Positions 24,260-34,467 of a DNA stretch of 64,000 bases are shown piece by piece (position 1 is the first letter of the stretch; every line of letters starts with the position of its first letter). This stretch comes from Adiantum capillus-veneris (lineage: Eukaryota; Streptophyta; Polypodiopsida; Polypodiales; Pteridaceae): positions 75,337,912 to 75,401,911 of the forward strand of contig CM043963.1 in the NCBI GenBank assembly GCA_014529385.2, in the 5' to 3' direction. The translations under genes were made by a program, and so were the position numbers. The notes under the pieces are model-generated. The model did no database searches, was not told the DNA's origin, and saw only the letters and a program-made list of their open reading frames with translations.

Positions 24260-25008
24260 GTGACGCTCCCACACACACAATCTCTTTTTTTGGGTTTTTT
24301 GATATTTGACTGCTATCGACACCGACAGACACACACAAGCTGGTTGTACAGGAACCTGCTGCTTGAAAACTTTAATCAAACTGAAAACCTAAAGATTTAC
24401 AAAACCTGCGTCGGAAGCTCGCTGTCAAGGCAAAACCCAAACTTCAAATGTCGCAGAGTTGAGAAAGGCCGGGGGCGCTCAGAGCTGTTTGTCGCATGAG
24501 CAGGATTGCTCGCAACAGTGGGCGCAAAGCAGAACAAGGGTAGCACAGCGTTGAGGAGGCCTACCGGGCTGCAGGGAATTCTTTGGTGGGGCACCGCGCG
24601 CACACACGAGCTGGCAGTCAAGAAACCTTCACGCATTGCAGTCCCACTGTGAGACGCTAGCTCGCTACTACCTGTCTGTGAAACCCTAACTCGCTGTAAA
24701 CCAATGGTGAAACCCTATAGTTGCTGCCCGACTGTCAAGGCACTGGCACAGCAGGATTCAACACACACACACAGTCACACCTGCTGGTGTTGGCACAACA
24801 GGCTGCAGCAGCGCACAGGAGATGCGCACGACAGAGCATCAGCAGGTTCAATCGTTCAATGATTTCTCTCTTCGCACGTGTACCCCAACACACGCACACA
24901 CGTACACACTGGCGAAGTTGCAGATGGCTACTGCTGCGCGCAGCGTGCAGGAGATCTATGCGACAAAGGAGCAAGAATTCACAGTCGCTCACCTTTCACA
25001 CACACCTC
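24260..25008 (-). promoter_or_regulatory. A3 5' untranslated region, CA-rich
   Basis: About 750 bp with scattered CA runs (24757-24779, 24887-24908). It closely matches the D 5' region at 29118-29760. Homologous blocks include the AATCTCTTTTTTTGGG stretch and the GACAGACACACA stretch. No start site or promoter motif identified. Confidence 0.6.
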
Positions 25009-25009
25009 A

Positions 25010-25043
<34 letters not shown>

Positions 25044-25051
25044 AACCACAC
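25009..25051. repeat. (CT)n(CA)n between A3 and C1
   Basis: A compound tract (CT)11 then (CA)7, then AACCACAC, directly before the T8 of the C1 3' end. Confidence 0.9.
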
Positions 25052-25166
25052 TTTTTTTTAAATCGATTGATTAATTTACTAGTGGGAAACCTCAAAGCGA
25101 GGATAACCCACTGAAAAGATCATATACAAGGGGAAGAGCACAGAACTCCTCATCTATAGAGCGTAG

Positions 25167-26797
25167 CTAAAAACATTCATATGAAAGCTGATGCATCTCT
25201 AAGGTGATATCACCAACTTCCAAAGCAAACCGTAACGATTGCCTAAGAGAAAGCCCGAAGAGAGGGAATGGGTCCGCATGAGTACGATCGAACATGTAAG
25301 CATTACGCTGACTCCACACGGTCCAGAAAGCCCAGTATCTGACCCACATGAAGAAGACTGCAAAACGCTGTAACGTCGGTGAGAAAATGCCAAATGCCCA
25401 GAACCTTTTGTGCAAGACAACCCCAGGAAAACGGAGCCGCATACACGCCGATACATGGCGAAGGAAGTCTCTAGTAACGCAGCAATCCCACAACAAGTGA
25501 CAAATATCCTCTTCTGCAGTCGAGCAACGAACGCAAGAAGAAGGACGAATATGACGCGCCCGAAGAAAAGTGCCGACGGAAAGCACTCCAAGCAAACAGC
25601 GCCAAAGAAACAGACGCTCCTTCAAAGGCAAATGGCTTTTCCACAAGGCAGAGAGGAGCCTCCTCCACCAAAGGTCAGATTTGTGCATGCGCCAAAGACA
25701 TTACAATGACCATCAAGCCATACTCGTGGTAGAAGAATAGAATAAATTCGACCTGCAGAAATAGCTCGAAAAGGCGTTTCCCGAAAGGCCCAATCAAACA
25801 TGCGATCACCATCAGGCAAAGGTGAAACAGGTAAAAAGTCGAGCAACATGCTTTGAAGCTCTCTCCAAAACTGACGGTAATGCATGCCCAACCCAAAACG
25901 AGGAGCAGCAAAGGAAAACTCAAAACTATATCCAGCCTCATCGACCACATCGTCAACCACACGAATGCCACGACCAGAGAGAAAGTAATCCTGACGAGGT
26001 GAGCGGTCGACCAAAGTAAGAGAGAATGCCCGGCTCCAATGGAGACTTTCCAATCGGATCGAATCACCTTCCTGCCGAGGATTCCACGATAAATGCATCG
26101 TAACCTCTTTCCAAGAAGATACTAAAGAGGAAGCAGGTGGACATCCAGGAATGTCCCCTTCCATCTTGCCAAAAGCCACCTCCCAGAGAGAGGGTTGCCA
26201 ATGGCCAAAAGCAGAAGTAACAACGTGCTGACCGAGGAATGCAAACATCAAAGTCCAAGGCTGAATTTGTTACACAAGAGTGGGCAACAACATAGCTTTC
26301 CGCGCAAACACATGCCTGCGCAAATCCAAGATATTAAGTCCACCAAGACGTTTAGGAGTGCAAAGCTTCTCCATCGACATCAAGCGTAAGCCTTTTTTCG
26401 TAGCATGAGTCCGCCAGAAATGGGACATAATGTCCGACATAAGAGAATTAAGACATTGGCGAGGCCAATGCGTCAGTGGCAAAAAGAACTGAACATATGC
26501 CAACAGGATACTCTGAACAATTCGCAGACGAGCATGCAAGGGCCAAGTACAAAGCTTCCAGTAATGCAATTTGACATTCAAGCGTTGCATGTCCCAATTG
26601 ACTTTCTGAGAGTGAGTAACATTCCATCCAATTGGATAACCCAAATGCCTAGTGATCACATTTGAAGACACAATCTCACCTGGCCACAACAGACTATGCC
26701 AATCACAAGAACGGAGAGGCAGAAGATTCGATTTACAAAAGTTGACTCTAAGCCCAGCCACAATGCCAAACAGTTCCAAGGCTTCCATAATCACCTT
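25167..26797 (-). pseudogene. C1 ORF2 C-terminal part
   Basis: Begins KVIMEALELFGIVAGLRVNF, directly after the (CA)n tract. It continues through the reverse transcriptase thumb region (WPLHARLRIVQSILLAYVQF, KKGLRLMSMEKLCTPKRLGG) and the zf-RVT domain (WKSHLPLKERLFLWRCLLG; CVRCSTAEEDICHLLWDC), ending ITLEMHQLSYECF at 25167. One frameshift falls near 25735. There is no catalytic YADD. Confidence 0.8.
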
Positions 26798-26819
26798 CAC
26801 ACACACACACACACACACA
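26798..26819. repeat. (CA)n inside LINE C1 coding sequence
   Basis: Perfect (CA)11 followed by GTTGTAGGAGGAGGTA. The same combination occurs in C2 at 30338-30371, and is absent from H, where normal RT codons are present at 41455-41480. Confidence 0.88.
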
Positions 26820-26836
26820 GTTGTAGGAGGAGGTAG

Positions 26837-26985
26837 GTTGCAAAACTCACACACACACACAAACACAAAAGAAAGTAAATTTGCAAGGTCGTTGAGAGGC
26901 GCACAGAGAAGGCCTAATACAACGCTTTATTATTTGTCACACACACACACACAGTCTCACATACACACACACACACACACACACC
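26837..26985. repeat. CA-rich spacer between C1 and D
   Basis: Several CA runs (about 26848-26862, 26938-26953, 26962-26985) with short unique sequence between them. Nothing coding. Confidence 0.7.
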
Positions 26986-27096
26986 TTTTTTTTTGTAAAT
27001 CTGCTTTGATTACTTTACAAGTGGGAAACCTCAAAGCGAGGAAAACCCACGAAAAGAAAGGGATACAAGAATCTAAGCACTATAAGGCCCCGAAAG

Positions 27097-27593
27097 CTAG
27101 AAACAGTCAAAGTAAATCCTGTAGGCATCAAGAGTCATGTCTCCAACATCATGAGCAAAATGTAGTGATTCCCCAAGAGATGATTCGATATAGGGGGAGG
27201 GGTCAATATAGGTGCCTTGGAATATTAAGGAGTTCCTATGGTGCCAGGTGGCCCACAGAGTCCAAAATCCGACCCAGGTCAAGAACACCGCAAACTGAGA
27301 ATGCGATGACCGAAGCACTCCAAAAAGCCAAAAGCGTCTGTGAAAAGAGCCCGAAGGAAGACGCAGCCAAAGAGCAGTCGACACTTGCCGAATGAAGGCT
27401 CTGAAGTGGCGACAACGCCATAGCAAGTGTGGCACGGTCTCCTCAGCTTCAAGGCATCTGGGGCAGTGGGAAGGTGCAATATGCCGAGTATGTAACACAC
27501 TTCCAACAGATAGAGCTCCCACCAAGCAACGCCACAAGAAATCCTTCAAAGGTAGATGACTCTGCCAAATACGAGACATTGTGTGTTGCGCCC
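27097..27593 (-). pseudogene. D: A-type ORF2 C-terminus
   Basis: A zf-RVT fragment (TMSRIWQSHLPLKDFLWRCLVG; CPRCLEAEETVPHLLWRC) ending LDAYRIYFDCF at 27097. It is fused in frame to B-type ORF1 at about 27593 (MTHVLPWA then QHTMSRIW), so one open frame of 212 codons spans two unrelated proteins. This is a product of recombination or template switching, not a designed fusion. Confidence 0.78.
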
Positions 27594-27999
27594 ATGGCAA
27601 AACATGTGTCATTTGCATGTTGAAAAACAAAGGCGACATTTCCAACAAGCGCAAACGAGCATCCATGTCTTCCAACAGCACCTCATAAAACCCGCGGGCA
27701 CCAAAATACACCCCTCGAACTGCTTGTCTTTTCAACAGAAAGTCAACCCATTGACCTACATCTTATGCCGATGGCATTTTGCCAGGAAAAAACAAAATAA
27801 TGGCATTCAATGCATACTGTGCAACCGGATCCATCAACTACTGAACCGGAATAATCACTTCAGTAGTGGGTTGTTGGCCTTCCTACGCATCCGGAGCATC
27901 CGCGAAATCCTCCGACAAACACTCTTTAATAATATGTGCAGCATACATGGAGGAAAGGTCAACCCGTTTCCTACGCTTATATACAGCCTCTTCTACCAT
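27594..27999 (-). pseudogene. D: B-type ORF1 N-terminal half
   Basis: Starts MVEEAVYKRRKRVDLSSM, close to B ORF1 at 18530. It contains a stop near 27840 and others, then RQAVRGVYFGARGFYEVLLE and MTHVLPWA, where it passes into ORF2 sequence. It lacks the DUF4283-like core and the knuckle. Confidence 0.75.
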
Positions 28000-28375
28000 G
28001 ACCAAAAAAACCTTCCCTTTGTACTGACAAAATCTACTTGGATTATAAAGACAGCTTGAACTTCCAAAAACACACACTCTTTTTTGTTTTTATATTAGCA
28101 GACGTTCTCTGTACCAACCTCAAGAATGTACATAAAGGACTGCACTGTACAAAATTCCGAGACTGCTAAAGCTGAATAGAAAATCTTCTAAGGCCCAAAA
28201 CCCCTTTTTGCAGAAAATACAGCAGAACAGAAATCGTCACTGTTATAACCTGCACACTGCAAACACGCACAGGTATACCCCTTGCTTGAGAAACCAAACC
28301 TGCAGTAGGGAGCTGAATTTCCACGCGACAGAAAACCTTGCAAAGGCTGTTGCTGGAGACAAAACTCCCTTGCAA

Positions 28376-29114
28376 AGGTTCCGGACATTCGGATTGCATA
28401 TGACCGAATTTGCCACATCGGAAACAAGAGTTTGCAAATTTGCCCCACTTAAGCTTAAATGGGCGCTTGCCAACCACTGCATCCCCAGAATCGATGGAAA
28501 TACCTGCTTGTGTGGGGATATCTGTGTCCCACAAAATACAAAAACGGTTGGTATTTGCGACCAGCTTCGAAGGGCAAGTGACTTTGCACAACTGAACAGC
28601 TAGCAAAGGAAGGAAGTGACGCCAACTGCGAGGAAAATCGACCACCTCAACCCAAACGCGACACTTGTGACGATGAGACTTGGATAGTCCTTGGTGAGAG
28701 CCTAGGGCAGTACATGAGTCATTTGAGTATTGAAGAACAGAGGAGACATTTCAAGAAAAGCATCCTCAGCATCCATGTCGGCCAAAAAAACTTCATAGAA
28801 CCCGCGCACGCTAAGTAAACCCCGCGGATTGCTTGCCATTTGAGCAGGAAATAAACCCATTGGCCTACATCATGAGCCGTAGGCATTCTTCCTGGGGGAA
28901 AAAGAATCACCGCGTTGAGTGCATATTGAGCAACAGGATCCTTAAGCTCCTGTATAGGAATGCACACTTCCATGACAGGAGCGGATCCTTCCCAGACTTG
29001 ATGTGCATCCTCGAAGTCCTTATGCAAACATTCCTTGATAAGGCTTAAAGCATCTATATCCGAAGATTCCATGGCCTTCCGACGCTTGTATATACACTGC
29101 TCGGCCGAATCCAT
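28376..29114 (-). pseudogene. D: A-type ORF1, 3'-truncated
   Basis: Starts MDSAEQCIYKRRKAMESSD. It runs through PVAQYALNAVILFPPG, then frameshifts. The DUF4283-like part is open again at 28645-28380 (VDFPRSWRHFLPLLAVQL; NRFCILWDTDIP) and reaches the knuckle CFRCGKFGHMQSEC, where the B-type 5' region is joined. The proline-rich and C-terminal segments are missing. Confidence 0.75.
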
Positions 29115-29771
29115 GTGAAGCTCCCACACACACAATCTCTTTTTTTGGGTTTTTTGATATTTGATTGCTATCGACACCGACAGACACACAGAAGCTGGTT
29201 GTACAAGACCTGCTTCTGGCAAACTTTAATCAAACTGAAAACCTAAAGATTTACAAAACCTGCGTCGGAAGCTCGCTGTCAAGGCAAAACCCAAACTTCA
29301 AATGTCACAGAGTTGAGAAAGGCCGGGGGCGCTCAGAGCTGTTTGTCGTAGGAGCAGGACTGCTCACAACAGTGGGCGCAGAGCAGAACAAGGGTAGCAC
29401 AGCGTTGAGGACGCCTACCGGGCTGCAGGGAATTCTTTGGTGGGGCACCGCGCGCACACACGAGCTGGCAGTCAAGAAACCTCCACGCATTGCAGTCCCA
29501 CTGTGAGACGCTAGCTCGCTGCTGCCTGTCTGTGAAACCCTAACTCGCAGTAAACCAATGGTGAAACCCTATAGTTGTTGCCCGACTTTCAAGGCACTGG
29601 CACAGCAGGCAGCAGCACACACACACGCACACATAGTCACACCTGCTGGCACTAGCACAACAGGCTACAGCAGCGCACAGGAGATACGCATGACAGAGCA
29701 TCAGTAGGTTCAGTCGTTCACTGATTTCTCTCTTCACATGAGTACCCCAACACACGCACACGTACACACGG
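29115..29771 (-). promoter_or_regulatory. D 5' untranslated region
   Basis: Close copy of the A3 5' region (24260-25008), with CA runs at about 29610-29632 and 29750-29769. It stops at the last CA run, where C2 coding sequence begins abruptly. Confidence 0.6.
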
Positions 29772-32472
29772 AGGAATGCAAACATCAAAGTCCAAGGCTG
29801 AATTTGTTGCACAAGAGTGGGCAACAACATAGCTTTCCGCGCAAACACATGCCTGCGCAAATCCAAGATATTAAGTCCATCAAGACATTTAGGAGTGCAA
29901 AGCTTCTCCATCGACATCAAGCGTAAGCCTTTTTTCGTAGCATGAGTCCGCCACAAATTGGACATAATGTCCGACATAAGAGAATTAAGACATCAGCGAG
30001 GCCAATGCGTCAGTGGCAAAAAGAACTGAACATATGCCAACAGGATACTCTGAACAATTCGCAGACGAGCATGCAAGGGCCAAGTAGAAAGCTTCTAGTA
30101 ATGCAATTTGACATTCAAGCGTTGCATGTCCCAATTGACTTTCTGAGAGTGAGTAACATTCCATCCAATTGGATAACCCAAATGCCTAGTGATCACATTT
30201 GAAGACACAATCTCACCTGCCCACAACAGACTATGCCAATCACAAGAACGGAGAGGCAGAAGCTTCGATTTACAAAAGTTGACTCTAAGGCCCCAGCCGC
30301 AATGCCAAATAGTTCCAAGGCTTCCATAATCACCTTGACACACACACACACACAGAGTTGTAGGAGGAGGTATAAACAACGAATCATCAGCGTAAGCCTA
30401 GCCAACGAATGTACGACCCGAAGGTAACCGCAGACCATGCAGACTCTGAACAGAGGTCGAGTGATCAAGATAAGTCAACAATGGGTGAGTAGCAACAACA
30501 TACAACAGAGCACTAAGGGGGCAGCCCTGCCTGACCGAACAACCAAGAGGCCAAGATTCAGTTAAGTCACCTTCCAATATCCCTGAAGACGTGCTACATG
30601 TATACAAAAAATAAACCACATTGGCGAATTTAGGACCAAACCCTAAACATGTCATGGTGGCGGCAATGAAGTCCCACTGTACAGTGTCAAAGGCCTTTTC
30701 AATGTCAACTTGCATAACCAACACATCTTGTTGAGTGTACTTAGCGTACTCCATGCCAATCAAAACATTAGCCAGATTATCCATAATCTGACGACGTGGA
30801 ATGAAACCATATTGAGCCTGACGGAGTCCTGCAAAAAGATGGCCCTTAATACGATGCGCCAGCATCTTAGCCAATATCTTATAAACGACCGGCATCAAAG
30901 TAATCGGACGCCAATGAGAGAATCGCTCACAAAGCGCTTGCTTAGGCAGCAATTTAAGTAAACAGATATCGGCAAGTCTTGTTTCTCCCATGCTGCATTA
31001 ATCATGTAAAGCAGTGGATGCTCAAGAGCCTCCCAGAAGGAGAGGAAAAATTCCACAGTAAGCCCATCCCAGCCGGGAGACCGCCAGCGGCCCAGCAAGC
31101 AACGCACTATGCAATTCTGAAGCAGTGAAGGGGTCCTCAAGACCACATGCATCTTGCGGGGATATAATCGGAGTAACAAAGGAAAGCATCAATTGACGTG
31201 CATGGCAAGCAGCCAAAGACACCTGTCGATAATGCAAAACCATGGCATCCACAAGTTCCTGCTTTGAAGAAGTCCAAACACTCGAGGAAAGCATAACGCG
31301 CTTGATTGCACACGAGATTCTTGAATGATGTAAATGCTCAAAAAATTGCTTTGAAGCACAGCCTTTGTCCATGAAAGCCTGTTGACGAGCACGCGTCTGC
31401 CATTTAGCAAGCTTTCGCTTGTCATTACGCTGAATACACACAGAGGCTTCACATAGCTCCGACATCTCAGAATTAGACAAACGCCGCAAATCAGCCAACT
31501 CTTGCAGTCATTGACAAGCTTGCTTCGCATCTTTGACTTCCCCTTGAGTGCACTGCATGTAATGCTTGCCATAGTCACAAATAACACTCTACACCCTCAT
31601 AACAAAGCGATAACCAAGCAGCATGAAGATCAAGATGCATATGGACCAGCAGAGGGGGAATAACCTCAGAGATCATTCCTCGAAAAACCTCATGTGTGAG
31701 ATAAGCATTATTGACAAGTAGCAGACGTTTCTTGGGAAGAGCCCGATCACAATGAGTCTGCCCAAAACTCACATCCACCAAAACAGGGTAATGATCCGAT
31801 AACTGCAGGGTGTAATCGATGTTGACCTCACATACAAATTCCTCATATTGTTGCAAATCAAGCAAATATCATCTGTCCAACCGCGCTCGATAAGAAGAAT
31901 GGGCAACATGCTGAAAAGTAAAACCAGATGCATTTGGATGCAAATGCCGCCATATATCAGTCATCTGAGTAACAGCAAAGAGATTATCCCATTCTTGCCT
32001 TTCCGCAAACAACATATGTGAATTGCTAGTGATACTATCATCCATCTCCGGGGTATTATTAAAATCACCGCAAAGGAATGCACTCGAGGTCCATGAGCGA
32101 GAAGAGGTGTCTCGCCATAGAGCAGCCCTTTGTCCAGATGAGGTATACACATAAACACCTCCAAATTCATACACCTGACCGTTCAACAAGCATTGAATCA
32201 CCATCCAACGGCCGTTCGAATCATTATACAAGAGAACTCGCAAGCTCATGCCGAGCCAACATCAATAAACCTAAGTAATCATGCAAACCAGCATATGCAA
32301 TCCAGTAACCTGCGAAATAAGAACACTGACCAACAAAGTCATGTTGGTTGTGTTCTTGCAAAACCACAATATCTGCCTTACATGTATCTACATAGTGCCA
32401 GGTCAGTCGCCATTTGTCCAGGTTACATAACCCACGCACATTATATGAAATGCATTTAATGCAACTGTGCAT
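29772..32472 (-). pseudogene. C2 ORF2, frameshifted, 3'-truncated
   Basis: Starts MHSCIKCISYNVRGLC at 32472. The endonuclease motifs QEHNQHD, CGDFNNTPE, YRARLDR and LSDHYPVLV are present over about 32450-31750 in shifting frames. The linker is at 31500-31020. The reverse transcriptase (FSHWRPITLMPVVYKILAK, YGFIPRRQIMDNLANV, AFDTVQWDF, VRQGCPLSALLYVVAT) is open at 30991-30398. After the YADD region (30400 to 30370) a (CA)n tract interrupts the frame. It ends in the thumb at 29772. Confidence 0.8.
30338..30371. repeat. (CA)n plus GTTGTAGGAGGAGGTA inside C2
   Basis: A CA run (30338-30354) and a short tail replace about 25 bp of normal RT coding sequence, the same allele as in C1. It shifts the frame between the YADD region and KVIMEALELFG. 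Confidence 0.85.
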
Positions 32473-32507
32473 TAAAACCATATTTACAACGGCACGAAAC
32501 GGAAGGA

Positions 32508-33743
32508 TCAGGTCGAGATGCCCATATGGACATCTCCATCCACCACATCCATGACAAAACCCATCCGCTGAGTCAAAGCACGAAACTTGTCCATAGAGAC
32601 TACCTGAGAAGTGGAAGCCTCGCCCAAAAGTACATCCTTATAAGAGTGCATCGCTTTTTCCCAAGCGTCAAACAACGTGCGATTGTCATTACAAAGAAGC
32701 TGCTGAAATGATACAATCTTATTGGCGTTAACCAGAGGAACATAATTACGGGATGAAGGTGGAGTACGAATTTTTACTGTCTTTTTAGGTATCGCCCACA
32801 AGCCAACAACAGTCGACGCGACATTTTTTCCTTTCCTTGCGTTCACATTCCCAACATCCGCAGACGGCAGATTTTTGTTTTTCCCTTTATCAGCATTAGA
32901 AGCCACCTTCATTGCAGGGATTCCATTGGATTTAGCTTCACCAACAGATTTGCCTATAGGAGAAGGGGCAGAGGAAGGACCAGCCGAAAGAGGGGGCTGC
33001 AAAACAGGTTCAGGACATTCAGATTGCATATGACCGAATTTACTGCATCGAAAACAGAAGTTAGCAAATTTGTCCCATTTAAGTTTAAAAGGGCGCTTGC
33101 CCACCCAAGGATCCCCTGAATCCACCATAATACCATCCGGGGTTTGCTTATCCGTATCCCACAGAATGCAAAACCTGTTAGTGTTCGCGTCCAATTTCGG
33201 CGGGCAAATGACCTTGCCAAGTTGAGCAGCCAACAAAGGAAGAGAATGCCTCCACGTGCGGGGAAAATCAACAATTTCCACCCACACAGGACATTTGTGA
33301 CGAATAAGACTTTGATAGTCCTTCGTAAGTGCCCAAGGTAGAACATGAGTCATCTGCGTGCCAAAAAAGAGAGGAGACATCTCCAGCAAGAGGTTTCTAG
33401 CCTAAGTATCTGCCAATAATACCTCATAGAAACCCCGAGCACCAAAATAAACGCCTCGGACAGCCTGGAGTTTGAGTAGGAACACAACCCAGTGTCCGAC
33501 ATCCTGCGCAATAGGCATTTTGCCAGGGAAAAACAAAATGACGGCATTCATCGCATATTGTGCTACCGGATCCATCAGGTCCTGTACTGGAATTTGCACC
33601 TCAAGGGCAGGTGCCTGACCATTCCAGGCTTTTCGGGCCTCTTCGAAGTCTTCATACAGACAAGTTTTGATTTCAGAAGAACTCTCTGAAACACTCTCCA
33701 TGGCTCTACGACGCTTGAAGACGCACGAGAACTCTGACTGCAT
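32508..33743 (-). pseudogene. C2 ORF1, one premature stop
   Basis: Starts MQSEFSCVFKRRRAMESV. A single TAG at 33402-33404 replaces the Glu codon in ADTEARN; otherwise it is open to 32508. Parts in order: PVAQYAMNAVILFFPGKMP, the DUF4283-like region (IVDFPRTWRHSLPLLAAQLG; NRFCILWDTDK), GKRPFKLKWDKFANFCF, a CCHC knuckle changed to CFRCSKFGHMQSEC, a Pro/Ser/Lys-rich linker, then SRNYVPLVNANK and CNDNRTLFDAWEKAMHSYKD. One of the best-preserved ORF1 copies. Confidence 0.84.
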
Positions 33744-34341
33744 CAACCAGACCACGATCGAGAACTAAAGCAAATACTGTTTTTTCCTCCTTTTTTTTGG
33801 TAATTTGACACTTTATCTATTTACAAAGACCGCAGAGATATGTACATCTCCCACAGAACTCATACATCTGCTAAAAAAATACTGCAACAGTTCGAACTAA
33901 ATTCTGACAGCAACGAGCAGATACAGGTAAGCCAAATCTACAGAACGCAATTAGATAGCAGGCTATCTCCACTTACTGTCTGCGCGCAGGATACAGATTC
34001 GTGCACAGAACCAGTTCGTTGCCAGGGTTACAATGGTGCAGCTTTGTTACTCGCGCTACCGCTGACTGCAACACGCACACTCACACACTGTCACACCCAC
34101 ACACACGCGAACACACACAGGCCCTCACAGGCTGGGCAGAGTGGCACGCGAGCAAGCTTTCACGAAGGGCATACACACACGCACACACTCACACACACTT
34201 GCTGATGCACGCGCAGTGGGCTGGAGCAGCGCGCAGAAAGGCTCGCGACAGAGTTCAGACATTTGCCTCGCGTAGTTTCATCACACGCCACACCCACACC
34301 GACTCTCACATGGGACACACAGCGTCCTTGATCTTCACAGA
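33744..34341 (-). promoter_or_regulatory. C2 5' untranslated region, CA-rich
   Basis: Non-coding. It has a pyrimidine/T-rich stretch near ORF1 and dense CA runs at 34073-34120 and 34170-34200. The G element 3' end lies directly beyond in this CA-rich sequence. Confidence 0.6.
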
Positions 34342-34353
34342 CACCACACACAC
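34342..34353. repeat. Short CA run at G 3' end
   Basis: CACCACACACAC immediately before T7 of the G 3' end. The wider region (34070-34353) is strongly CA-rich. Confidence 0.75.
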
Positions 34354-34467
34354 TTTTTTTGTAAATCAATTTGATTTAACTATCTATGGGAAACCTCAAA
34401 GAGAGGAAAACCCACCAAAAAGATGTACAAGGAAAGGAACACAACAGTGTTCTGCTGTATAAAATAT

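Larger units (their letters stand above)
19493..25008 (-). mobile_element. LINE A3, 3'-truncated
   Basis: In sense: a 5' region (25008 to about 24260, CA- and CT-rich near its start), ORF1, and ORF2 up to the zf-RVT domain. It is cut at 19493 after RAFIRQVSTA; the last about 0.4 kb, including the 3' hairpins and A tail, is missing. The missing 3' end and the missing ORF1 start of A4 can be explained by one deletion between two tandem elements. Confidence 0.75.
25052..26836 (-). mobile_element. LINE C1, 5'-truncated
   Basis: Third subfamily, also seen in H. The 3' end is A8 in sense, with the GTGGG-type first stem (partly degraded here). It carries only the last third of ORF2. The 5' limit lies just beyond an internal (CA)n tract at 26798-26819 that replaces the codons following YADD. 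Confidence 0.78.
26986..29771 (-). mobile_element. LINE D, mosaic of A and B subfamilies
   Basis: In sense order: A-type 5' region (29771-29115), A-type ORF1 up to the knuckle (29114-28376), B-type 5' region (28375-28000), B-type ORF1 N-terminal half (27999-27594), then A-type ORF2 C-terminus and A-type 3' end with A9 and (TG)n (27593-26986). The first A/B junction is the same as at 18915. The left junction with C2 at 29771/29772 is abrupt. Confidence 0.75.
29772..34341 (-). mobile_element. LINE C2, 3'-truncated
   Basis: A complete 5' region, ORF1 and most of ORF2 of the C/G/H type. It is cut at 29772 inside the reverse transcriptase thumb by the junction with the D 5' region, so its own 3' hairpins and tail are missing. 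Confidence 0.75.
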
